Positions 14,865 to 22,717 of a stretch of DNA of 64,000 nt are shown piece by piece (positions within the stretch are counted from its first letter, which is position 1; every line of letters begins with the position of its first letter). The notes under the pieces were generated by a model. That model did no database searches, was not told the origin of the DNA, and saw only the letters and a list, made by a program, of their open reading frames with translations. Source of the stretch: Prolixibacteraceae bacterium UBA1413 (GTDB lineage: Bacteria > Bacteroidota > Bacteroidia > Bacteroidales > Prolixibacteraceae); contig DBPT01000028.1 of the NCBI GenBank assembly GCA_002304925.1, positions 62,001-126,000 on the forward strand, read 5' to 3'. The translations under genes and the position numbers were made by a program.

Positions 14865-16793
14865 TCAGGAAGTGCTTCCGGCAGGATCGGCAGTGGGGGT
14901 GTCCAGGGATTCAAATCCTGAGTTGCGGGATTTGAATTCGGGAACGATGTCCTTCATGCGGGCCACCAGAGCATCTTCGCTTTCGAGGGGGATCCGGCGG
15001 ACCAGCTCATCGATTTTGGCGAGGATTAATATGGGATCGTATGGATTTGTTTTGGCGATAAGGATTTTTTCGTGGTGGGTAGCGATGGTCTCTTCGGCGC
15101 GGGTGAGCAGTTCTTCATACAGCTTCTCCCCGGGGCGGAGTCCTGTTTCGATGATTTTGACATCCCGGTGGGGGACAAATCCGGATAGGCTGATCATTTT
15201 TTCGGCGAGGTCGTATATTTTCACGGGGTCGCCCATGTCGAAGAGGTAGATCTCCCCTCCCCTGCCCATGAATCCGGCTTCGAGGACGAGTCGGCAGGCT
15301 TCGGGGATGGTCATAAAGTAGCGGATGACTTCGCGGTGAGTGACGGTGACAGGTCCTCCGGCGGCGATCTGTTTCCGGAAGATGGGGATAACCGATCCAC
15401 TGCTCCCGAGGACATTTCCGAAGCGGGTAATGATGAATTGTGTAGATCCCCCTGTATTCTGCGAAAGGGCGTTCACATACAATTCGCAGATCCGTTTGGA
15501 GGCCCCCATGACGTTGGTGGGATTCACCGCCTTGTCGGTCGAAATCATTACGAACTTCCCGGTTCCGAATTCCACTGCCAGGTCGGCCACGATTTTTGTT
15601 CCCCCGACGTTGGTACGGAGGGCCTCATAGGGCTGGGCCTCCATCAGGGGCACATGTTTGTATGCCGACGCGTGGTAGATGATATCGGGCACCGATGATA
15701 CGAAGAGCTGTCGCATGGCGTGGGGATCTGTGACGTCGGCCACCACGATCCGGACAGGGAGTTCCTTTTTCAGGGCTGAAATTTCATGGGAGAGTTCGAA
15801 GAGGGATGATTCGGACTGGTCCACCAGGGTCAGGCTTTCGGGGCAAAAGCCCGAAAGCTGTCGGGAGATTTCAGAACCGATGGATCCCGCCGCCCCTGTC
15901 ACCATGATCTTTTTCCCGTAAATCTCCCTGGCTACCTGCTGGTCGTCCATGACGATGGGATCCCTTCCCAGGAGGTCTTCAATGCGCACGTCATGGATTT
16001 GGCTGGCGAAGAACCTTCCGTTGAGCCATTCGTTGACGCCGGGCACCTCCTTGACACGGATGTTGCGTTCGATGCACCAGTCCACGAACATGCTTTTCCT
16101 TTCCTTGGTGATTTTTCCGGGGGGTATGCAGATAACTATTTCGGATACCTTTTTTTCGGGGATGATCTTTTCAAATGCCATTTCCGGAGGGAAGACCATG
16201 AGGCCTTCCACCTTTTTATGGACGAGGCGGGGGTCGTCGTCGATGAATCCCGCCAGGTTGTACCGCAGGGCGGCGTCGCGTTCCAGCACTCCTTTGGTCA
16301 TGATCCCCATATCACCGGCGCCGTATATCATGAGGCTGACCCCGCCGTCGCGGCTTTTGATCAGCCGTTGGTAAACGATGGCGATGAGGAAGCGGAAGCC
16401 GATGAGCAGGGAGATCCCGATAAAGAACTGGGAGATGATCACCGACCAGGGGATGACCAGGAAAGGCTCCCAGCGGCGGGCGATCAGGGTGACGACCACC
16501 ATCGCCAGCGTGCCGATGAGCACCATCTTAATGACGGCGAGGGCGTCGAGGAGCGAGGAGTGACGCAGTATTCCCTGGTATGGTTTGACGATATAAGCCG
16601 CGATCATAAAAAAGGGCAGGATAAGCGCCAGTTGTAAAAGCATTTCGCTGAGGTCAACTGCGTCAGCCTGCAGGTTGTAGCGCAGCAGGTAGGTGAACAT
16701 AAAAACAAAGCTGACCACCAGCATGTCGGCGAAGAAGACCATCCATCGCGGCAGAAAAATCCTATCAGCAAGTTTAATTAAAAATTCACGCAT
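14865..16793 (-). CDS. Membrane nucleotide-sugar 4,6-dehydratase/epimerase (CapD/FlaA1/WbpM family)
   Basis: 642 residues. Four or five N-terminal membrane helices (~1-125) are followed by a CoA-binding-like Rossmann part (~140-270) and a C-terminal extended SDR domain beginning KKIMVTGAAGSIGSEISRQL (~293). The SDR part has ISTDKAVNPTNVMGASKR, where the usual catalytic Tyr is Met and Lys is kept, as in WbpM-type enzymes. The family converts UDP-GlcNAc to a 4-keto-6-deoxy sugar, the first step to bacillosamine, QuiNAc or FucNAc. It lies 18 bp after the fused kinase gene at the end of the polysaccharide locus and could supply the 4-keto substrate for the aminotransferase at 41025-42134. Confidence 0.92.
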   Translation of the reverse strand: MREFLIKLADRIFLPRWMVFFADMLVVSFVFMFTYLLRYNLQADAVDLSEMLLQLALILPFFMIAAYIVKPYQGILRHSSLLDALAVIKMVLIGTLAMVVVTLIARRWEPFLVIPWSVIISQFFIGISLLIGFRFLIAIVYQRLIKSRDGGVSLMIYGAGDMGIMTKGVLERDAALRYNLAGFIDDDPRLVHKKVEGLMVFPPEMAFEKIIPEKKVSEIVICIPPGKITKERKSMFVDWCIERNIRVKEVPGVNEWLNGRFFASQIHDVRIEDLLGRDPIVMDDQQVAREIYGKKIMVTGAAGSIGSEISRQLSGFCPESLTLVDQSESSLFELSHEISALKKELPVRIVVADVTDPHAMRQLFVSSVPDIIYHASAYKHVPLMEAQPYEALRTNVGGTKIVADLAVEFGTGKFVMISTDKAVNPTNVMGASKRICELYVNALSQNTGGSTQFIITRFGNVLGSSGSVIPIFRKQIAAGGPVTVTHREVIRYFMTIPEACRLVLEAGFMGRGGEIYLFDMGDPVKIYDLAEKMISLSGFVPHRDVKIIETGLRPGEKLYEELLTRAEETIATHHEKILIAKTNPYDPILILAKIDELVRRIPLESEDALVARMKDIVPEFKSRNSGFESLDTPTADPAGSTS

Positions 16794-16811
16794 CGCTTGA
16801 TGTTTAGTGTT

Positions 16812-17948
16812 TCATCCTCTACGGATCCGGACCTGAATTGCATTTTCAATTTTCCTTTCCGCCACAAGAACGAGGTATCCACCGCCTCCGGCGCCCGAGA
16901 TTTTCCATCCCAGGGCTTTGTCGCGGTAGCGGTTGATGGTCTCCAGGATATGTGGGTTGACCATGTTTGGGAACATGGCGATCTGGGCTTCGAACGATTC
17001 GCGGAATGCCCTTCCGAACTTGTGGATTTCCTTTTGCAGGATGGCATTCCAGGTGTCGTCGGCTGCCAGGGCCAGTGCCCGGGCTTTGGGTTCGGAGATA
17101 TCGGTGTTGGCCAGCACGTCAAAATCCCCGCTCCGGGGAGAAAGGTTGATGAACCAGAGGTGATTTTCGATGAAGGAGAGGATGTCGTCGTCGGTGACGG
17201 TAGTGATTTTCCGGGGCCAGTAGTTGTTGCTGGGGTAGTCGAGGCGGTTGACACCGGGGAAGACAATTCCTATGGAGTCCTGGGATCCGCTCACATAGCT
17301 GGTTCCGGGGGGATTTTCAACGCAGAAGAGGGTGTGGGCCAGTTTTTCGCGGTCTCCGTCGGGGATGTCGGTATGCCACAGGTCGATGGCTTTTACGCGG
17401 GTGCTGCTCGACATGCCGCTGCGGTCGTTGAATTCGATTTCCGGTTCTATACAGATGGTGATCACCGGTCCCGGCCAATAGCGGGAGACGTAGGGCTGAT
17501 CGAGCCATCCTCCTGCCAGGTCAAGGCGGAAGGGGATGCGGCATTCGTTGCGCAGGGCGGTGGTAGAGCGCGGGGGCAGTCCCTGGCGGGGGATCCGTTT
17601 GCTCACCACCAGGCGGATTCCCAGTTCGTCGCACAGCCGCTGTTTGTCGGGGGTGAAGCCATCCTCGTTGACGAAGAAGATGTCGGGTTTCAGGTCACGG
17701 AGTTCCTGTTCGAAGTCAAGGTGTCCCGAGCCGCTGTTGATCCAGGCATCCTTGACCACCCTCAGGGCTTTCACCATGTAAAGCCTTTCCAGTTCCGTAT
17801 TGACGGTCTTCCGGGCTTTAAGTCCGGCGATGGTGCGGTCCGACCCGATGCCCACATAAAGATCCCCCAGCAAGGCCGCTTCTTCAAAGAAAGCGACGTG
17901 CCCACTGTGGAGCATATCATAACATCCGCTTACAAAAACCTTCTTCAT
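16812..17948 (-). CDS. Fused nucleotidyltransferase-GHMP sugar kinase
   Basis: I use the ATG at 17948 (378 aa); the frame is open further up but there overlaps the WecA-like gene. Residues ~1-130 form a cytidylyltransferase-like domain with FVSGCYDMLHSGHVAFFEEA (HxGH nucleotide-binding motif). Residues ~145-378 form a GHMP kinase with RLDLAGGWLDQPYVS, the ATP-binding GMSSSTRVKAI and the late KISGAGGGGYLVLV. One protein could therefore both phosphorylate a sugar at C1 and activate it with a nucleotide, as HddA/HddC or HldE do for heptose. The true sugar is unknown. It overlaps the WecA-like gene by 4 bases (ATGA). Confidence 0.8.
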   Translation of the reverse strand: MKKVFVSGCYDMLHSGHVAFFEEAALLGDLYVGIGSDRTIAGLKARKTVNTELERLYMVKALRVVKDAWINSGSGHLDFEQELRDLKPDIFFVNEDGFTPDKQRLCDELGIRLVVSKRIPRQGLPPRSTTALRNECRIPFRLDLAGGWLDQPYVSRYWPGPVITICIEPEIEFNDRSGMSSSTRVKAIDLWHTDIPDGDREKLAHTLFCVENPPGTSYVSGSQDSIGIVFPGVNRLDYPSNNYWPRKITTVTDDDILSFIENHLWFINLSPRSGDFDVLANTDISEPKARALALAADDTWNAILQKEIHKFGRAFRESFEAQIAMFPNMVNPHILETINRYRDKALGWKISGAGGGGYLVLVAERKIENAIQVRIRRG

Positions 17949-18931
17949 ACCGTCGATTCTCCTTTCCGTGCGATGATCCTCATCACCCATATTCTGGCAG
18001 CCATGTACAAAAGTGCCAGTACCGCCAGCAAAATAACGAAAATGAGCCGGTTCATCATTCCCTTTTCGAGCATCATCAGGGTGACAACGTTGATGGCAAG
18101 TTGCACGCCTGCATAGAGTCCGGCCACCCATAGGTGGGGCCATTGCATCTCATTGGCCAGGTACTGGTAAAGGTGGGTGCGGTGCGGGAGGAAAATATTT
18201 TCCCGGCGATTAATCCGGTAGAGGATGGTGACCACCGCATCGATTCCGTAGACGGAAAATATGAGCATCCAGACCACCATATCGGTTTTGTTCATCAGGG
18301 AAGCCATCAGGAAAGCGATCAGGAAGGCCATTGAGATGCTTCCCACGTCGCCGGCGAAGCATCGGGCTTTTCTGCGGGCGTTAAACCAGGTGAAAACCAG
18401 GACTGAAATCAGGATGGTGATGATGAGTCCGTCGGGGGCAAAGTCTATGGACTTGTCGATCCACAAGAAGGTTCCGAGGGATACCAGGGCATAGAAAGGG
18501 GTGATTCCGTTGATGCCGTCCATGAAGTTAAAGGCGTTGATCCATCCGATGGCCAGCACGTATGCGGCGAACACATAGGGCCAGGAGAGGCGGAAGACGT
18601 TGACCTGCCAGAAAAGGAAGGTAACCGCCAGCAAGTGGACCAGGAACCGGAGGATCGACGACATGGGCATCAGATCGTCGAGGAAGCTGACGGCGGCAAT
18701 CAGCAATATCCCGGCAATCAGCCAGGGCAGGCTGAAGCCGTTGAAAACCGACCACAGCAGGGCTGCCAAGGGAAAGATGATCCCTCCGCCCCTGACGGTT
18801 ACCCGGGAATGAGAACTCCGCTCGTTGGGATGATCGACGATCCGGAACTTTTCGGCGATGCGGAAATAGACCAGGATGGCAGCAACCAGGAGAATGAGCG
18901 TAACGGACCGGGTCAGCAATTGGATTTCCAT
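17945..18931 (-). CDS. WecA-like polyprenyl-phosphate sugar-1-phosphate transferase (glycosyltransferase family 4)
   Basis: 328 residues with about ten membrane helices and the MraY/WecA signatures: SFLDDLMPMSS (Asp-Asp, Mg binding), INAFNFMDGINGI, RCFAGDVGSIS and the HRTHLYQ loop. It attaches a sugar-1-phosphate such as GlcNAc-1-P or QuiNAc-1-P to undecaprenyl phosphate at the inner membrane, starting lipid-linked polysaccharide synthesis. It is translationally coupled to the fused kinase and lies next to the CapD-like dehydratase. A second, unrelated initiating enzyme is at 53050-54465. Confidence 0.93.
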   Translation of the reverse strand: MEIQLLTRSVTLILLVAAILVYFRIAEKFRIVDHPNERSSHSRVTVRGGGIIFPLAALLWSVFNGFSLPWLIAGILLIAAVSFLDDLMPMSSILRFLVHLLAVTFLFWQVNVFRLSWPYVFAAYVLAIGWINAFNFMDGINGITPFYALVSLGTFLWIDKSIDFAPDGLIITILISVLVFTWFNARRKARCFAGDVGSISMAFLIAFLMASLMNKTDMVVWMLIFSVYGIDAVVTILYRINRRENIFLPHRTHLYQYLANEMQWPHLWVAGLYAGVQLAINVVTLMMLEKGMMNRLIFVILLAVLALLYMAARIWVMRIIARKGESTV

Positions 18932-19020
18932 TGTTATCAGGTGAAGTTTAGGATTTCATTCCATAATAAATATTCTCCGGATTTTGCCGGGGCTCCCAAA
19001 TCTACTCCAAAATTTTGAAT

Positions 19021-19320
19021 TCCATTATGATATCAATTCTCCTGCCCAAAGTCTTTCCAAAAAAAACTTCCAGGGCATGAAAAATGAAATGTTCAAATGC
19101 CTTTCCGAAAACTTCATTCCCCGGTTTCACCTTTCCCTTTTTTAAAAGGTAATTGGCAAAACCTACATCGAAATAATAAAACTTAGGAGAGTGGATAATC
19201 CTTCTTTAGGGATTCTTCTGAAATGAGGGAAGAAATCTTCCTGTAAGTGAATCCTCCAGTATTTCAAAATAAGATTTAAAAGACACAAGAATAACAGAAC
19301 CGATTTTCTAAATCTCAAAT
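19021..19320 (-). pseudogene. Remnant of a DUF4143-type AAA ATPase
   Basis: This fills the 395-bp gap between the epimerase and the WecA-like gene. Reading the minus strand, one frame gives SYFEILEDSLTGRFLPSFQK, an in-frame stop, then SPKFYYFDVGFANYLLKKG. After a frame change it continues with KVKPGNEVFGKAFEHFIFHA. These match in order the C-terminal DUF4143 part of the AAA ATPases common in Bacteroidota. The N-terminal ATPase half is gone. With at least one stop, one frameshift and no start it is a decayed gene. The remaining bases (18932-19020) show nothing. Confidence 0.7.
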
Positions 19321-19326
19321 TGATTG

Positions 19327-20334
19327 TCAGTGAAGTTTACCGAAGCTTTGAAGCGTTTTCCTCAGGCCTTCTACGGAAGTGACCGGCAGTTTTTCGATTC
19401 CCAGGGCTACTTTGATTTTGGCATTGGAGACCCGGTAGGTTTCGGTAAGTTTTTTCAGCCGCTCGCTGTTCAGCGGAAGGCGCAGGAAGTCGCCGCTCCG
19501 GGCAACGGCCCGGATGAAACCTTCGGGCACGCGCCATATCCGCGGTTTCCGGTGAAGGGAGGAAGCGATCAGGCCGATGATCTCATTGGTAGAGACCGGT
19601 TCATCGTCAGCCAGGTTATAGATCCCGGTTGGTATGTCACCTTCAAGTAACCTGCGCATTACAAATGCGCAGTTCTCCATGGAAGTAAAGGAGCGCTGGT
19701 TTTCGAAAGCCCCCAGCGGCCAGGGAATTCCCTTGACCACCGCCCGGTAGAGGAGGTTGAGGTTTCCCTTGTTACCCGGACCGTGGATCATCGCCGGACG
19801 CAACACATAAACGGATTGCGGAAGGGGGATTGAGAAAGGAGAATTGAGAAAGGAGGATTGAGAAAGGCGGATTTCGGAAGGCGGACTGAAGTCATTCACT
19901 CTACTTAAAATAAACCGTTCCGCCTCCAACTTCGACCTTCCGTAAGCTGTCAGGGGTTCCGGTGTATCCTCTTCCGTCAACCATTCCCCGCGGACCGTAT
20001 CAGCCACCGCTTTGACCGAACTGAAGAAGATAAATTTCCGGGCCGTTGAATGCAGAAAATAATCAAAGATCTTTTGCGTCAGGCCGGTATTAACCTCGAA
20101 ATATTCCTCATCGCGCGCAATCCTGGCCGTGTCGTGTGCCTTTCCCGCCAGGTGGATAATCGCATCGACCGGGGGAATCCTGTCAAGCGCGTCCCATGAG
20201 AAAAAATCTTCCGGAGGATATTTCCCCGGACTGCCAACATCGAGCCCCACCAGGTGAAAATCCCCCTTCAGCGCCTCAAACAGGTTCGTTCCCACAAATC
20301 CGTTGGCCCCGGTGATCAGAACTGTTGTTTTCAG
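19327..20334 (-). CDS. NAD-dependent epimerase/dehydratase (UDP-sugar 4-epimerase-like), apparent CTG start
   Basis: The earliest standard start (GTG, 20295) would remove the NAD-binding loop. In frame upstream the DNA encodes KTTVLITGANGFVGTNLF, the normal beginning of this family, preceded by CTG at 20332-20334 where ATG is expected, 22 bases after the fcl stop. I therefore annotate a CTG start (336 aa). The SDR domain has FIFFSSVKAV, the catalytic-type YGRSKLEAERF and LRPAMIHGPGNKGNLN. Residues ~149-173 are an in-frame insertion made of a ~14-bp repeat (19815-19886). It probably makes or modifies a nucleotide sugar; substrate unknown. It is cotranscribed with gmd and fcl. Confidence 0.8.
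   Translation of the reverse strand: MKTTVLITGANGFVGTNLFEALKGDFHLVGLDVGSPGKYPPEDFFSWDALDRIPPVDAIIHLAGKAHDTARIARDEEYFEVNTGLTQKIFDYFLHSTARKFIFFSSVKAVADTVRGEWLTEEDTPEPLTAYGRSKLEAERFILSRVNDFSPPSEIRLSQSSFLNSPFSIPLPQSVYVLRPAMIHGPGNKGNLNLLYRAVVKGIPWPLGAFENQRSFTSMENCAFVMRRLLEGDIPTGIYNLADDEPVSTNEIIGLIASSLHRKPRIWRVPEGFIRAVARSGDFLRLPLNSERLKKLTETYRVSNAKIKVALGIEKLPVTSVEGLRKTLQSFGKLH
19815..19886 (-). repeat. In-frame tandem repeat inside the epimerase gene
   Basis: About four imperfect copies of a 14-15-bp unit (ATTGAGAAAGGAGG-like, plus strand). They encode a Ser/Pro/Phe-rich segment (LSQSSFLNSPFSIPLPQS) between the ILSRVNDFS and VYVLRPAMIHGPG parts of the enzyme, where I would expect only a short loop. 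The unit looks like intergenic repeat DNA rather than protein-coding sequence. Confidence 0.7.
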
Positions 20335-20356
20335 GTTCGAGAAGTATAAAATATGA

Positions 20357-21481
20357 TCAATGACTTAGATACCACTCCGTCAACCGCCTGACTCCCTCAT
20401 CGATCTCCACCCGGTGATGCCATCCCAGGGCGTGCAATTTCGATGGATCGGTAAGCTTCCGCATGGTCCCGTCGGGTTTTGAAGCGTCGAAAGCCAGGTT
20501 TCCCCGGAAGCCGGTAACCTCTTTCACCAGGAAGGCCAGCTCCCTGATGGAGATCTCCTTTCCGGTGCCGATGTTGAGGTGGACATTGCGGATTTCACCT
20601 TTTCCGGGGGAAGAGAGGCAGACCATCTCCCGGAAGCTCACATTTTCCAAGACAAAAACGCAGGCGTCGGCCATGTCTTCGCTCCAGAGGAATTCCCGCA
20701 GAGGCTGGCCGGTTCCCCACACCTCCACAGATACCCTTTGTGTTCCTTTGTGCCCTTCTCCGTGTCTTGGCGGATTATTTTTAATTCCATACCTGGAAAG
20801 CACATTCAATATGTCTTCAACCGGACGATCTCCGATTACCCCCTCGACAGCCCTTTTATCCAGATCGGCCCTGATGGCATCCCAATCCCCCTCTTCGAGC
20901 CATTTCGCCAGGAGGATCCTGCGGATGAGCGCCGGCAGCACGTGCGCCTTCTCCAGGTCGAAATTATCGTTCGGACCATAGAGGTTGGTGGGCATCACCG
21001 CGATGAAGTCGGTGCCATACTGGAGGTTATAGCTCTCGCAGAGTTTAAGTCCGGCGATTTTGGCGATGGCGTAGGGTTCGTTGGTATATTCGAGCTGACC
21101 GGTCAGGAGGTACTCCTCCTTCATGGGCTGGGGCGCTTCGCGCGGGTAGATGCACGTGGATCCCAGGAAGAGCAACTTTTTCACCCCGTGGAGGTACGCC
21201 TGGTGGATAACGTTGTTCTGGATCTGCAGGTTTTCGTAAATGAACTGCCCGCGGTAGGTGTTGTTGGCCACGATGCCCCCCACACGGGCGGCCGCCAGCA
21301 CGACATAGTCGGGTTTCTCTTCCGCGAAGAACAGTCCTGTGGCCTGCTGGTCCAGCAGGTTCAGTTCTTCGATGGTGCGGCCTGTCAGATGGGTATAGCC
21401 TTTGGATAGCAGGTTGTTCCAAATCGCCGACCCGACCAGTCCTGTATGTCCCGCGATGTAAATCTTCGTCGTTTTTTCCAT
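20357..21481 (-). CDS. fcl: GDP-L-fucose synthase
   Basis: 374 residues. It epimerises and reduces GDP-4-keto-6-deoxy-D-mannose (the Gmd product) to GDP-L-fucose with NADPH. The Rossmann start is IYIAGHTGLVGSAIWNNLL. Catalytic residues are visible in FLGSTCIYPREAPQPMKEE (Ser) and NEPYAIAKIAGLK (Tyr and Lys). The late VEVWGTGQPLREFLWSEDMA and LNIGTGKEISIRELA are family hallmarks. Residues ~232-246 (RHGEGHKGTQR region) come from an inserted intergenic-type repeat. It is 9 bp downstream of gmd, with the epimerase after it. Confidence 0.94.
   Translation of the reverse strand: MEKTTKIYIAGHTGLVGSAIWNNLLSKGYTHLTGRTIEELNLLDQQATGLFFAEEKPDYVVLAAARVGGIVANNTYRGQFIYENLQIQNNVIHQAYLHGVKKLLFLGSTCIYPREAPQPMKEEYLLTGQLEYTNEPYAIAKIAGLKLCESYNLQYGTDFIAVMPTNLYGPNDNFDLEKAHVLPALIRRILLAKWLEEGDWDAIRADLDKRAVEGVIGDRPVEDILNVLSRYGIKNNPPRHGEGHKGTQRVSVEVWGTGQPLREFLWSEDMADACVFVLENVSFREMVCLSSPGKGEIRNVHLNIGTGKEISIRELAFLVKEVTGFRGNLAFDASKPDGTMRKLTDPSKLHALGWHHRVEIDEGVRRLTEWYLSH
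20740..20790 (-). repeat. In-frame intergenic-type repeat inside fcl
   Basis: On the coding strand this reads CCAAGACACGGAGAAGG and GCACAAAGGAACACAAAGGG, a purine-rich string like the ACACGGAGAA/ACACAAAG repeats found between genes in many bacterial genomes. It encodes PPRHGEGHKGTQR between ILNVLSRYGI and VEVWGTG. Those two segments are normally close together, so the stretch is an in-frame insertion. Confidence 0.65.
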
Positions 21482-21490
21482 GGCAGCAAT

Positions 21491-22696
21491 TTATTCGAAA
21501 TAGTTAAGGGTCCGGTAGCCCCCTTCCCTGAGCCAGGCATCCTTTTTCATCAGGCGGATGTCACTCTCCATCATATCGCTGATGAGCATGGGCAGGGTGT
21601 ACCGTGGTTCCCATCCCAGCTTCTGGCGGGCTTTGGTATTGTCACCGATAAGTAGGTCCACTTCGGTGGGCCGAAAGTAGGAGGTGTCGACAGCCACGAT
21701 GTAAGGCGGAGAGAGGGAGGGACTGAGAGACGGAGAGAGGGAGGGTCCCGGGGATTTGGAGATGCGGGAAAGGATTCCCGGAATAAATTTCTCCCCCACC
21801 CTTTCGGCGAATCGTTTTTCGTCAATGCCCACCAGATACCCCTTTTCTTCTGTCCCTTCTCCCCGGAAGGCTACTTCGAGGCCGATTTCGGCGGCCGCCA
21901 TACAGATAAAGCCGCGGATGGTGGTGGTGATTCCCGTTGCGATGACGTAGTCGTCAGGTTCATCCTGCTGGAGGATCAGGTACATGGCTCTTACATAGTC
22001 CTTGGCATGGCCCCAGTCCCGCTGGCTGGAAAGGTTACCGATGTAAAAGACCTCCTGCATGCCCAGGGCGATGCGGCTCAGGGCGCGGGTCACCTTGCGG
22101 GTGACGAAGGTCTCTCCCCGGATGGGCGACTCGTGGTTGAAGAGGATCCCGTTGCTGGCGTGCATGCCGTAGGCTTCCCGGTAGTTAACGGTGATCCAGT
22201 AAGCAAAGAGCTTGGCCACCCCGTAGGGCGAACGCGGATAGAAGGGCGTCTTTTCGCTCTGGGGCACCTCCTGCACCAGACCGTACAGTTCGCTCGTGGA
22301 AGCCTGGTAAATGCGGGTTTTGCGGATGAGTCCCAGGAGTCTTACGGCCTCGAGGAGGCGGAGGACCCCCACTCCGTCGGCATTGGCCACATATTCGGGC
22401 GTGTCAAAGCTCACTTTTACGTGGCTCATGGCCGCAAGGTTGTAGATCTCGTCGGGCTGCACCTCCTGGATGATGCGGGTGAGGTTCATCGAGTCGGTGA
22501 GGTCGCCGTAGTGGAGCACAAAGTTGCGGTTCTCCACGTGCGGATCCTGGTAGATATGGTCGATACGTTCGGTGTTGAAGAGTGACGACCGCCGTTTTAA
22601 CCCATGGACGACATATCCCTTTTTCAGGAGGTACTCACTCAGGTACGCCCCGTCCTGCCCGGTTACCCCGGTGATCAATGCTGTTTTATTTGTCAT
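21491..22696 (-). CDS. gmd: GDP-mannose 4,6-dehydratase
   Basis: 401 residues. It converts GDP-D-mannose to GDP-4-keto-6-deoxy-D-mannose, feeding Fcl. The NADP-binding start is ALITGVTGQDGAYLSEYLL; YQASTSELYGLVQEVPQSE carries the catalytic Ser/Thr and Glu, and RSPYGVAKLFAYW the Tyr and Lys. The C-terminal TSYFRPTEVDLLIGDNTKA is typical. Between the NAD-binding core and that segment, residues ~315-331 (GPSLSPSLSPSLSPP) are encoded by a 24-bp tandem repeat at 21707-21745 and look inserted. The first 52 codons are duplicated at 31436-31591. Confidence 0.95.
   Translation of the reverse strand: MTNKTALITGVTGQDGAYLSEYLLKKGYVVHGLKRRSSLFNTERIDHIYQDPHVENRNFVLHYGDLTDSMNLTRIIQEVQPDEIYNLAAMSHVKVSFDTPEYVANADGVGVLRLLEAVRLLGLIRKTRIYQASTSELYGLVQEVPQSEKTPFYPRSPYGVAKLFAYWITVNYREAYGMHASNGILFNHESPIRGETFVTRKVTRALSRIALGMQEVFYIGNLSSQRDWGHAKDYVRAMYLILQQDEPDDYVIATGITTTIRGFICMAAAEIGLEVAFRGEGTEEKGYLVGIDEKRFAERVGEKFIPGILSRISKSPGPSLSPSLSPSLSPPYIVAVDTSYFRPTEVDLLIGDNTKARQKLGWEPRYTLPMLISDMMESDIRLMKKDAWLREGGYRTLNYFE
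21707..21745 (-). repeat. 24-bp tandem repeat inside gmd
   Basis: The 15-bp string CGGAGAGAGGGAGGG occurs at 21707-21721 and again at 21731-21745 with ACTGAGAGA between, a 24-bp period. On the coding strand it gives Pro-Ser-Leu-Ser repeats. Similar purine-rich tracts (plus-strand form CAGTCTCTAAGTCGCTTCG) lie between 43200 and 43260. Confidence 0.75.
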
Positions 22697-22717
22697 AATA
22701 AGATTAAAATGAGTTCT

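Noticed and set aside
14896..14920. tRNA-like GATTCAAATCC string
   Set aside because: It lies in the coding sequence of the CapD-like gene and no cloverleaf can be built around it.
16797..18116. 439-codon plus-strand open frame
   Set aside because: Antisense shadow of the nucleotidyltransferase-kinase fusion, which has clear domain motifs on the minus strand.
20293..20295. GTG as start of the epimerase
   Set aside because: It would remove the GANGFVG NAD-binding loop that is encoded in frame directly upstream.
21707..21745. Possible CRISPR-like or satellite array
   Set aside because: Only two units, no unique spacers, and the repeat lies in frame inside gmd.
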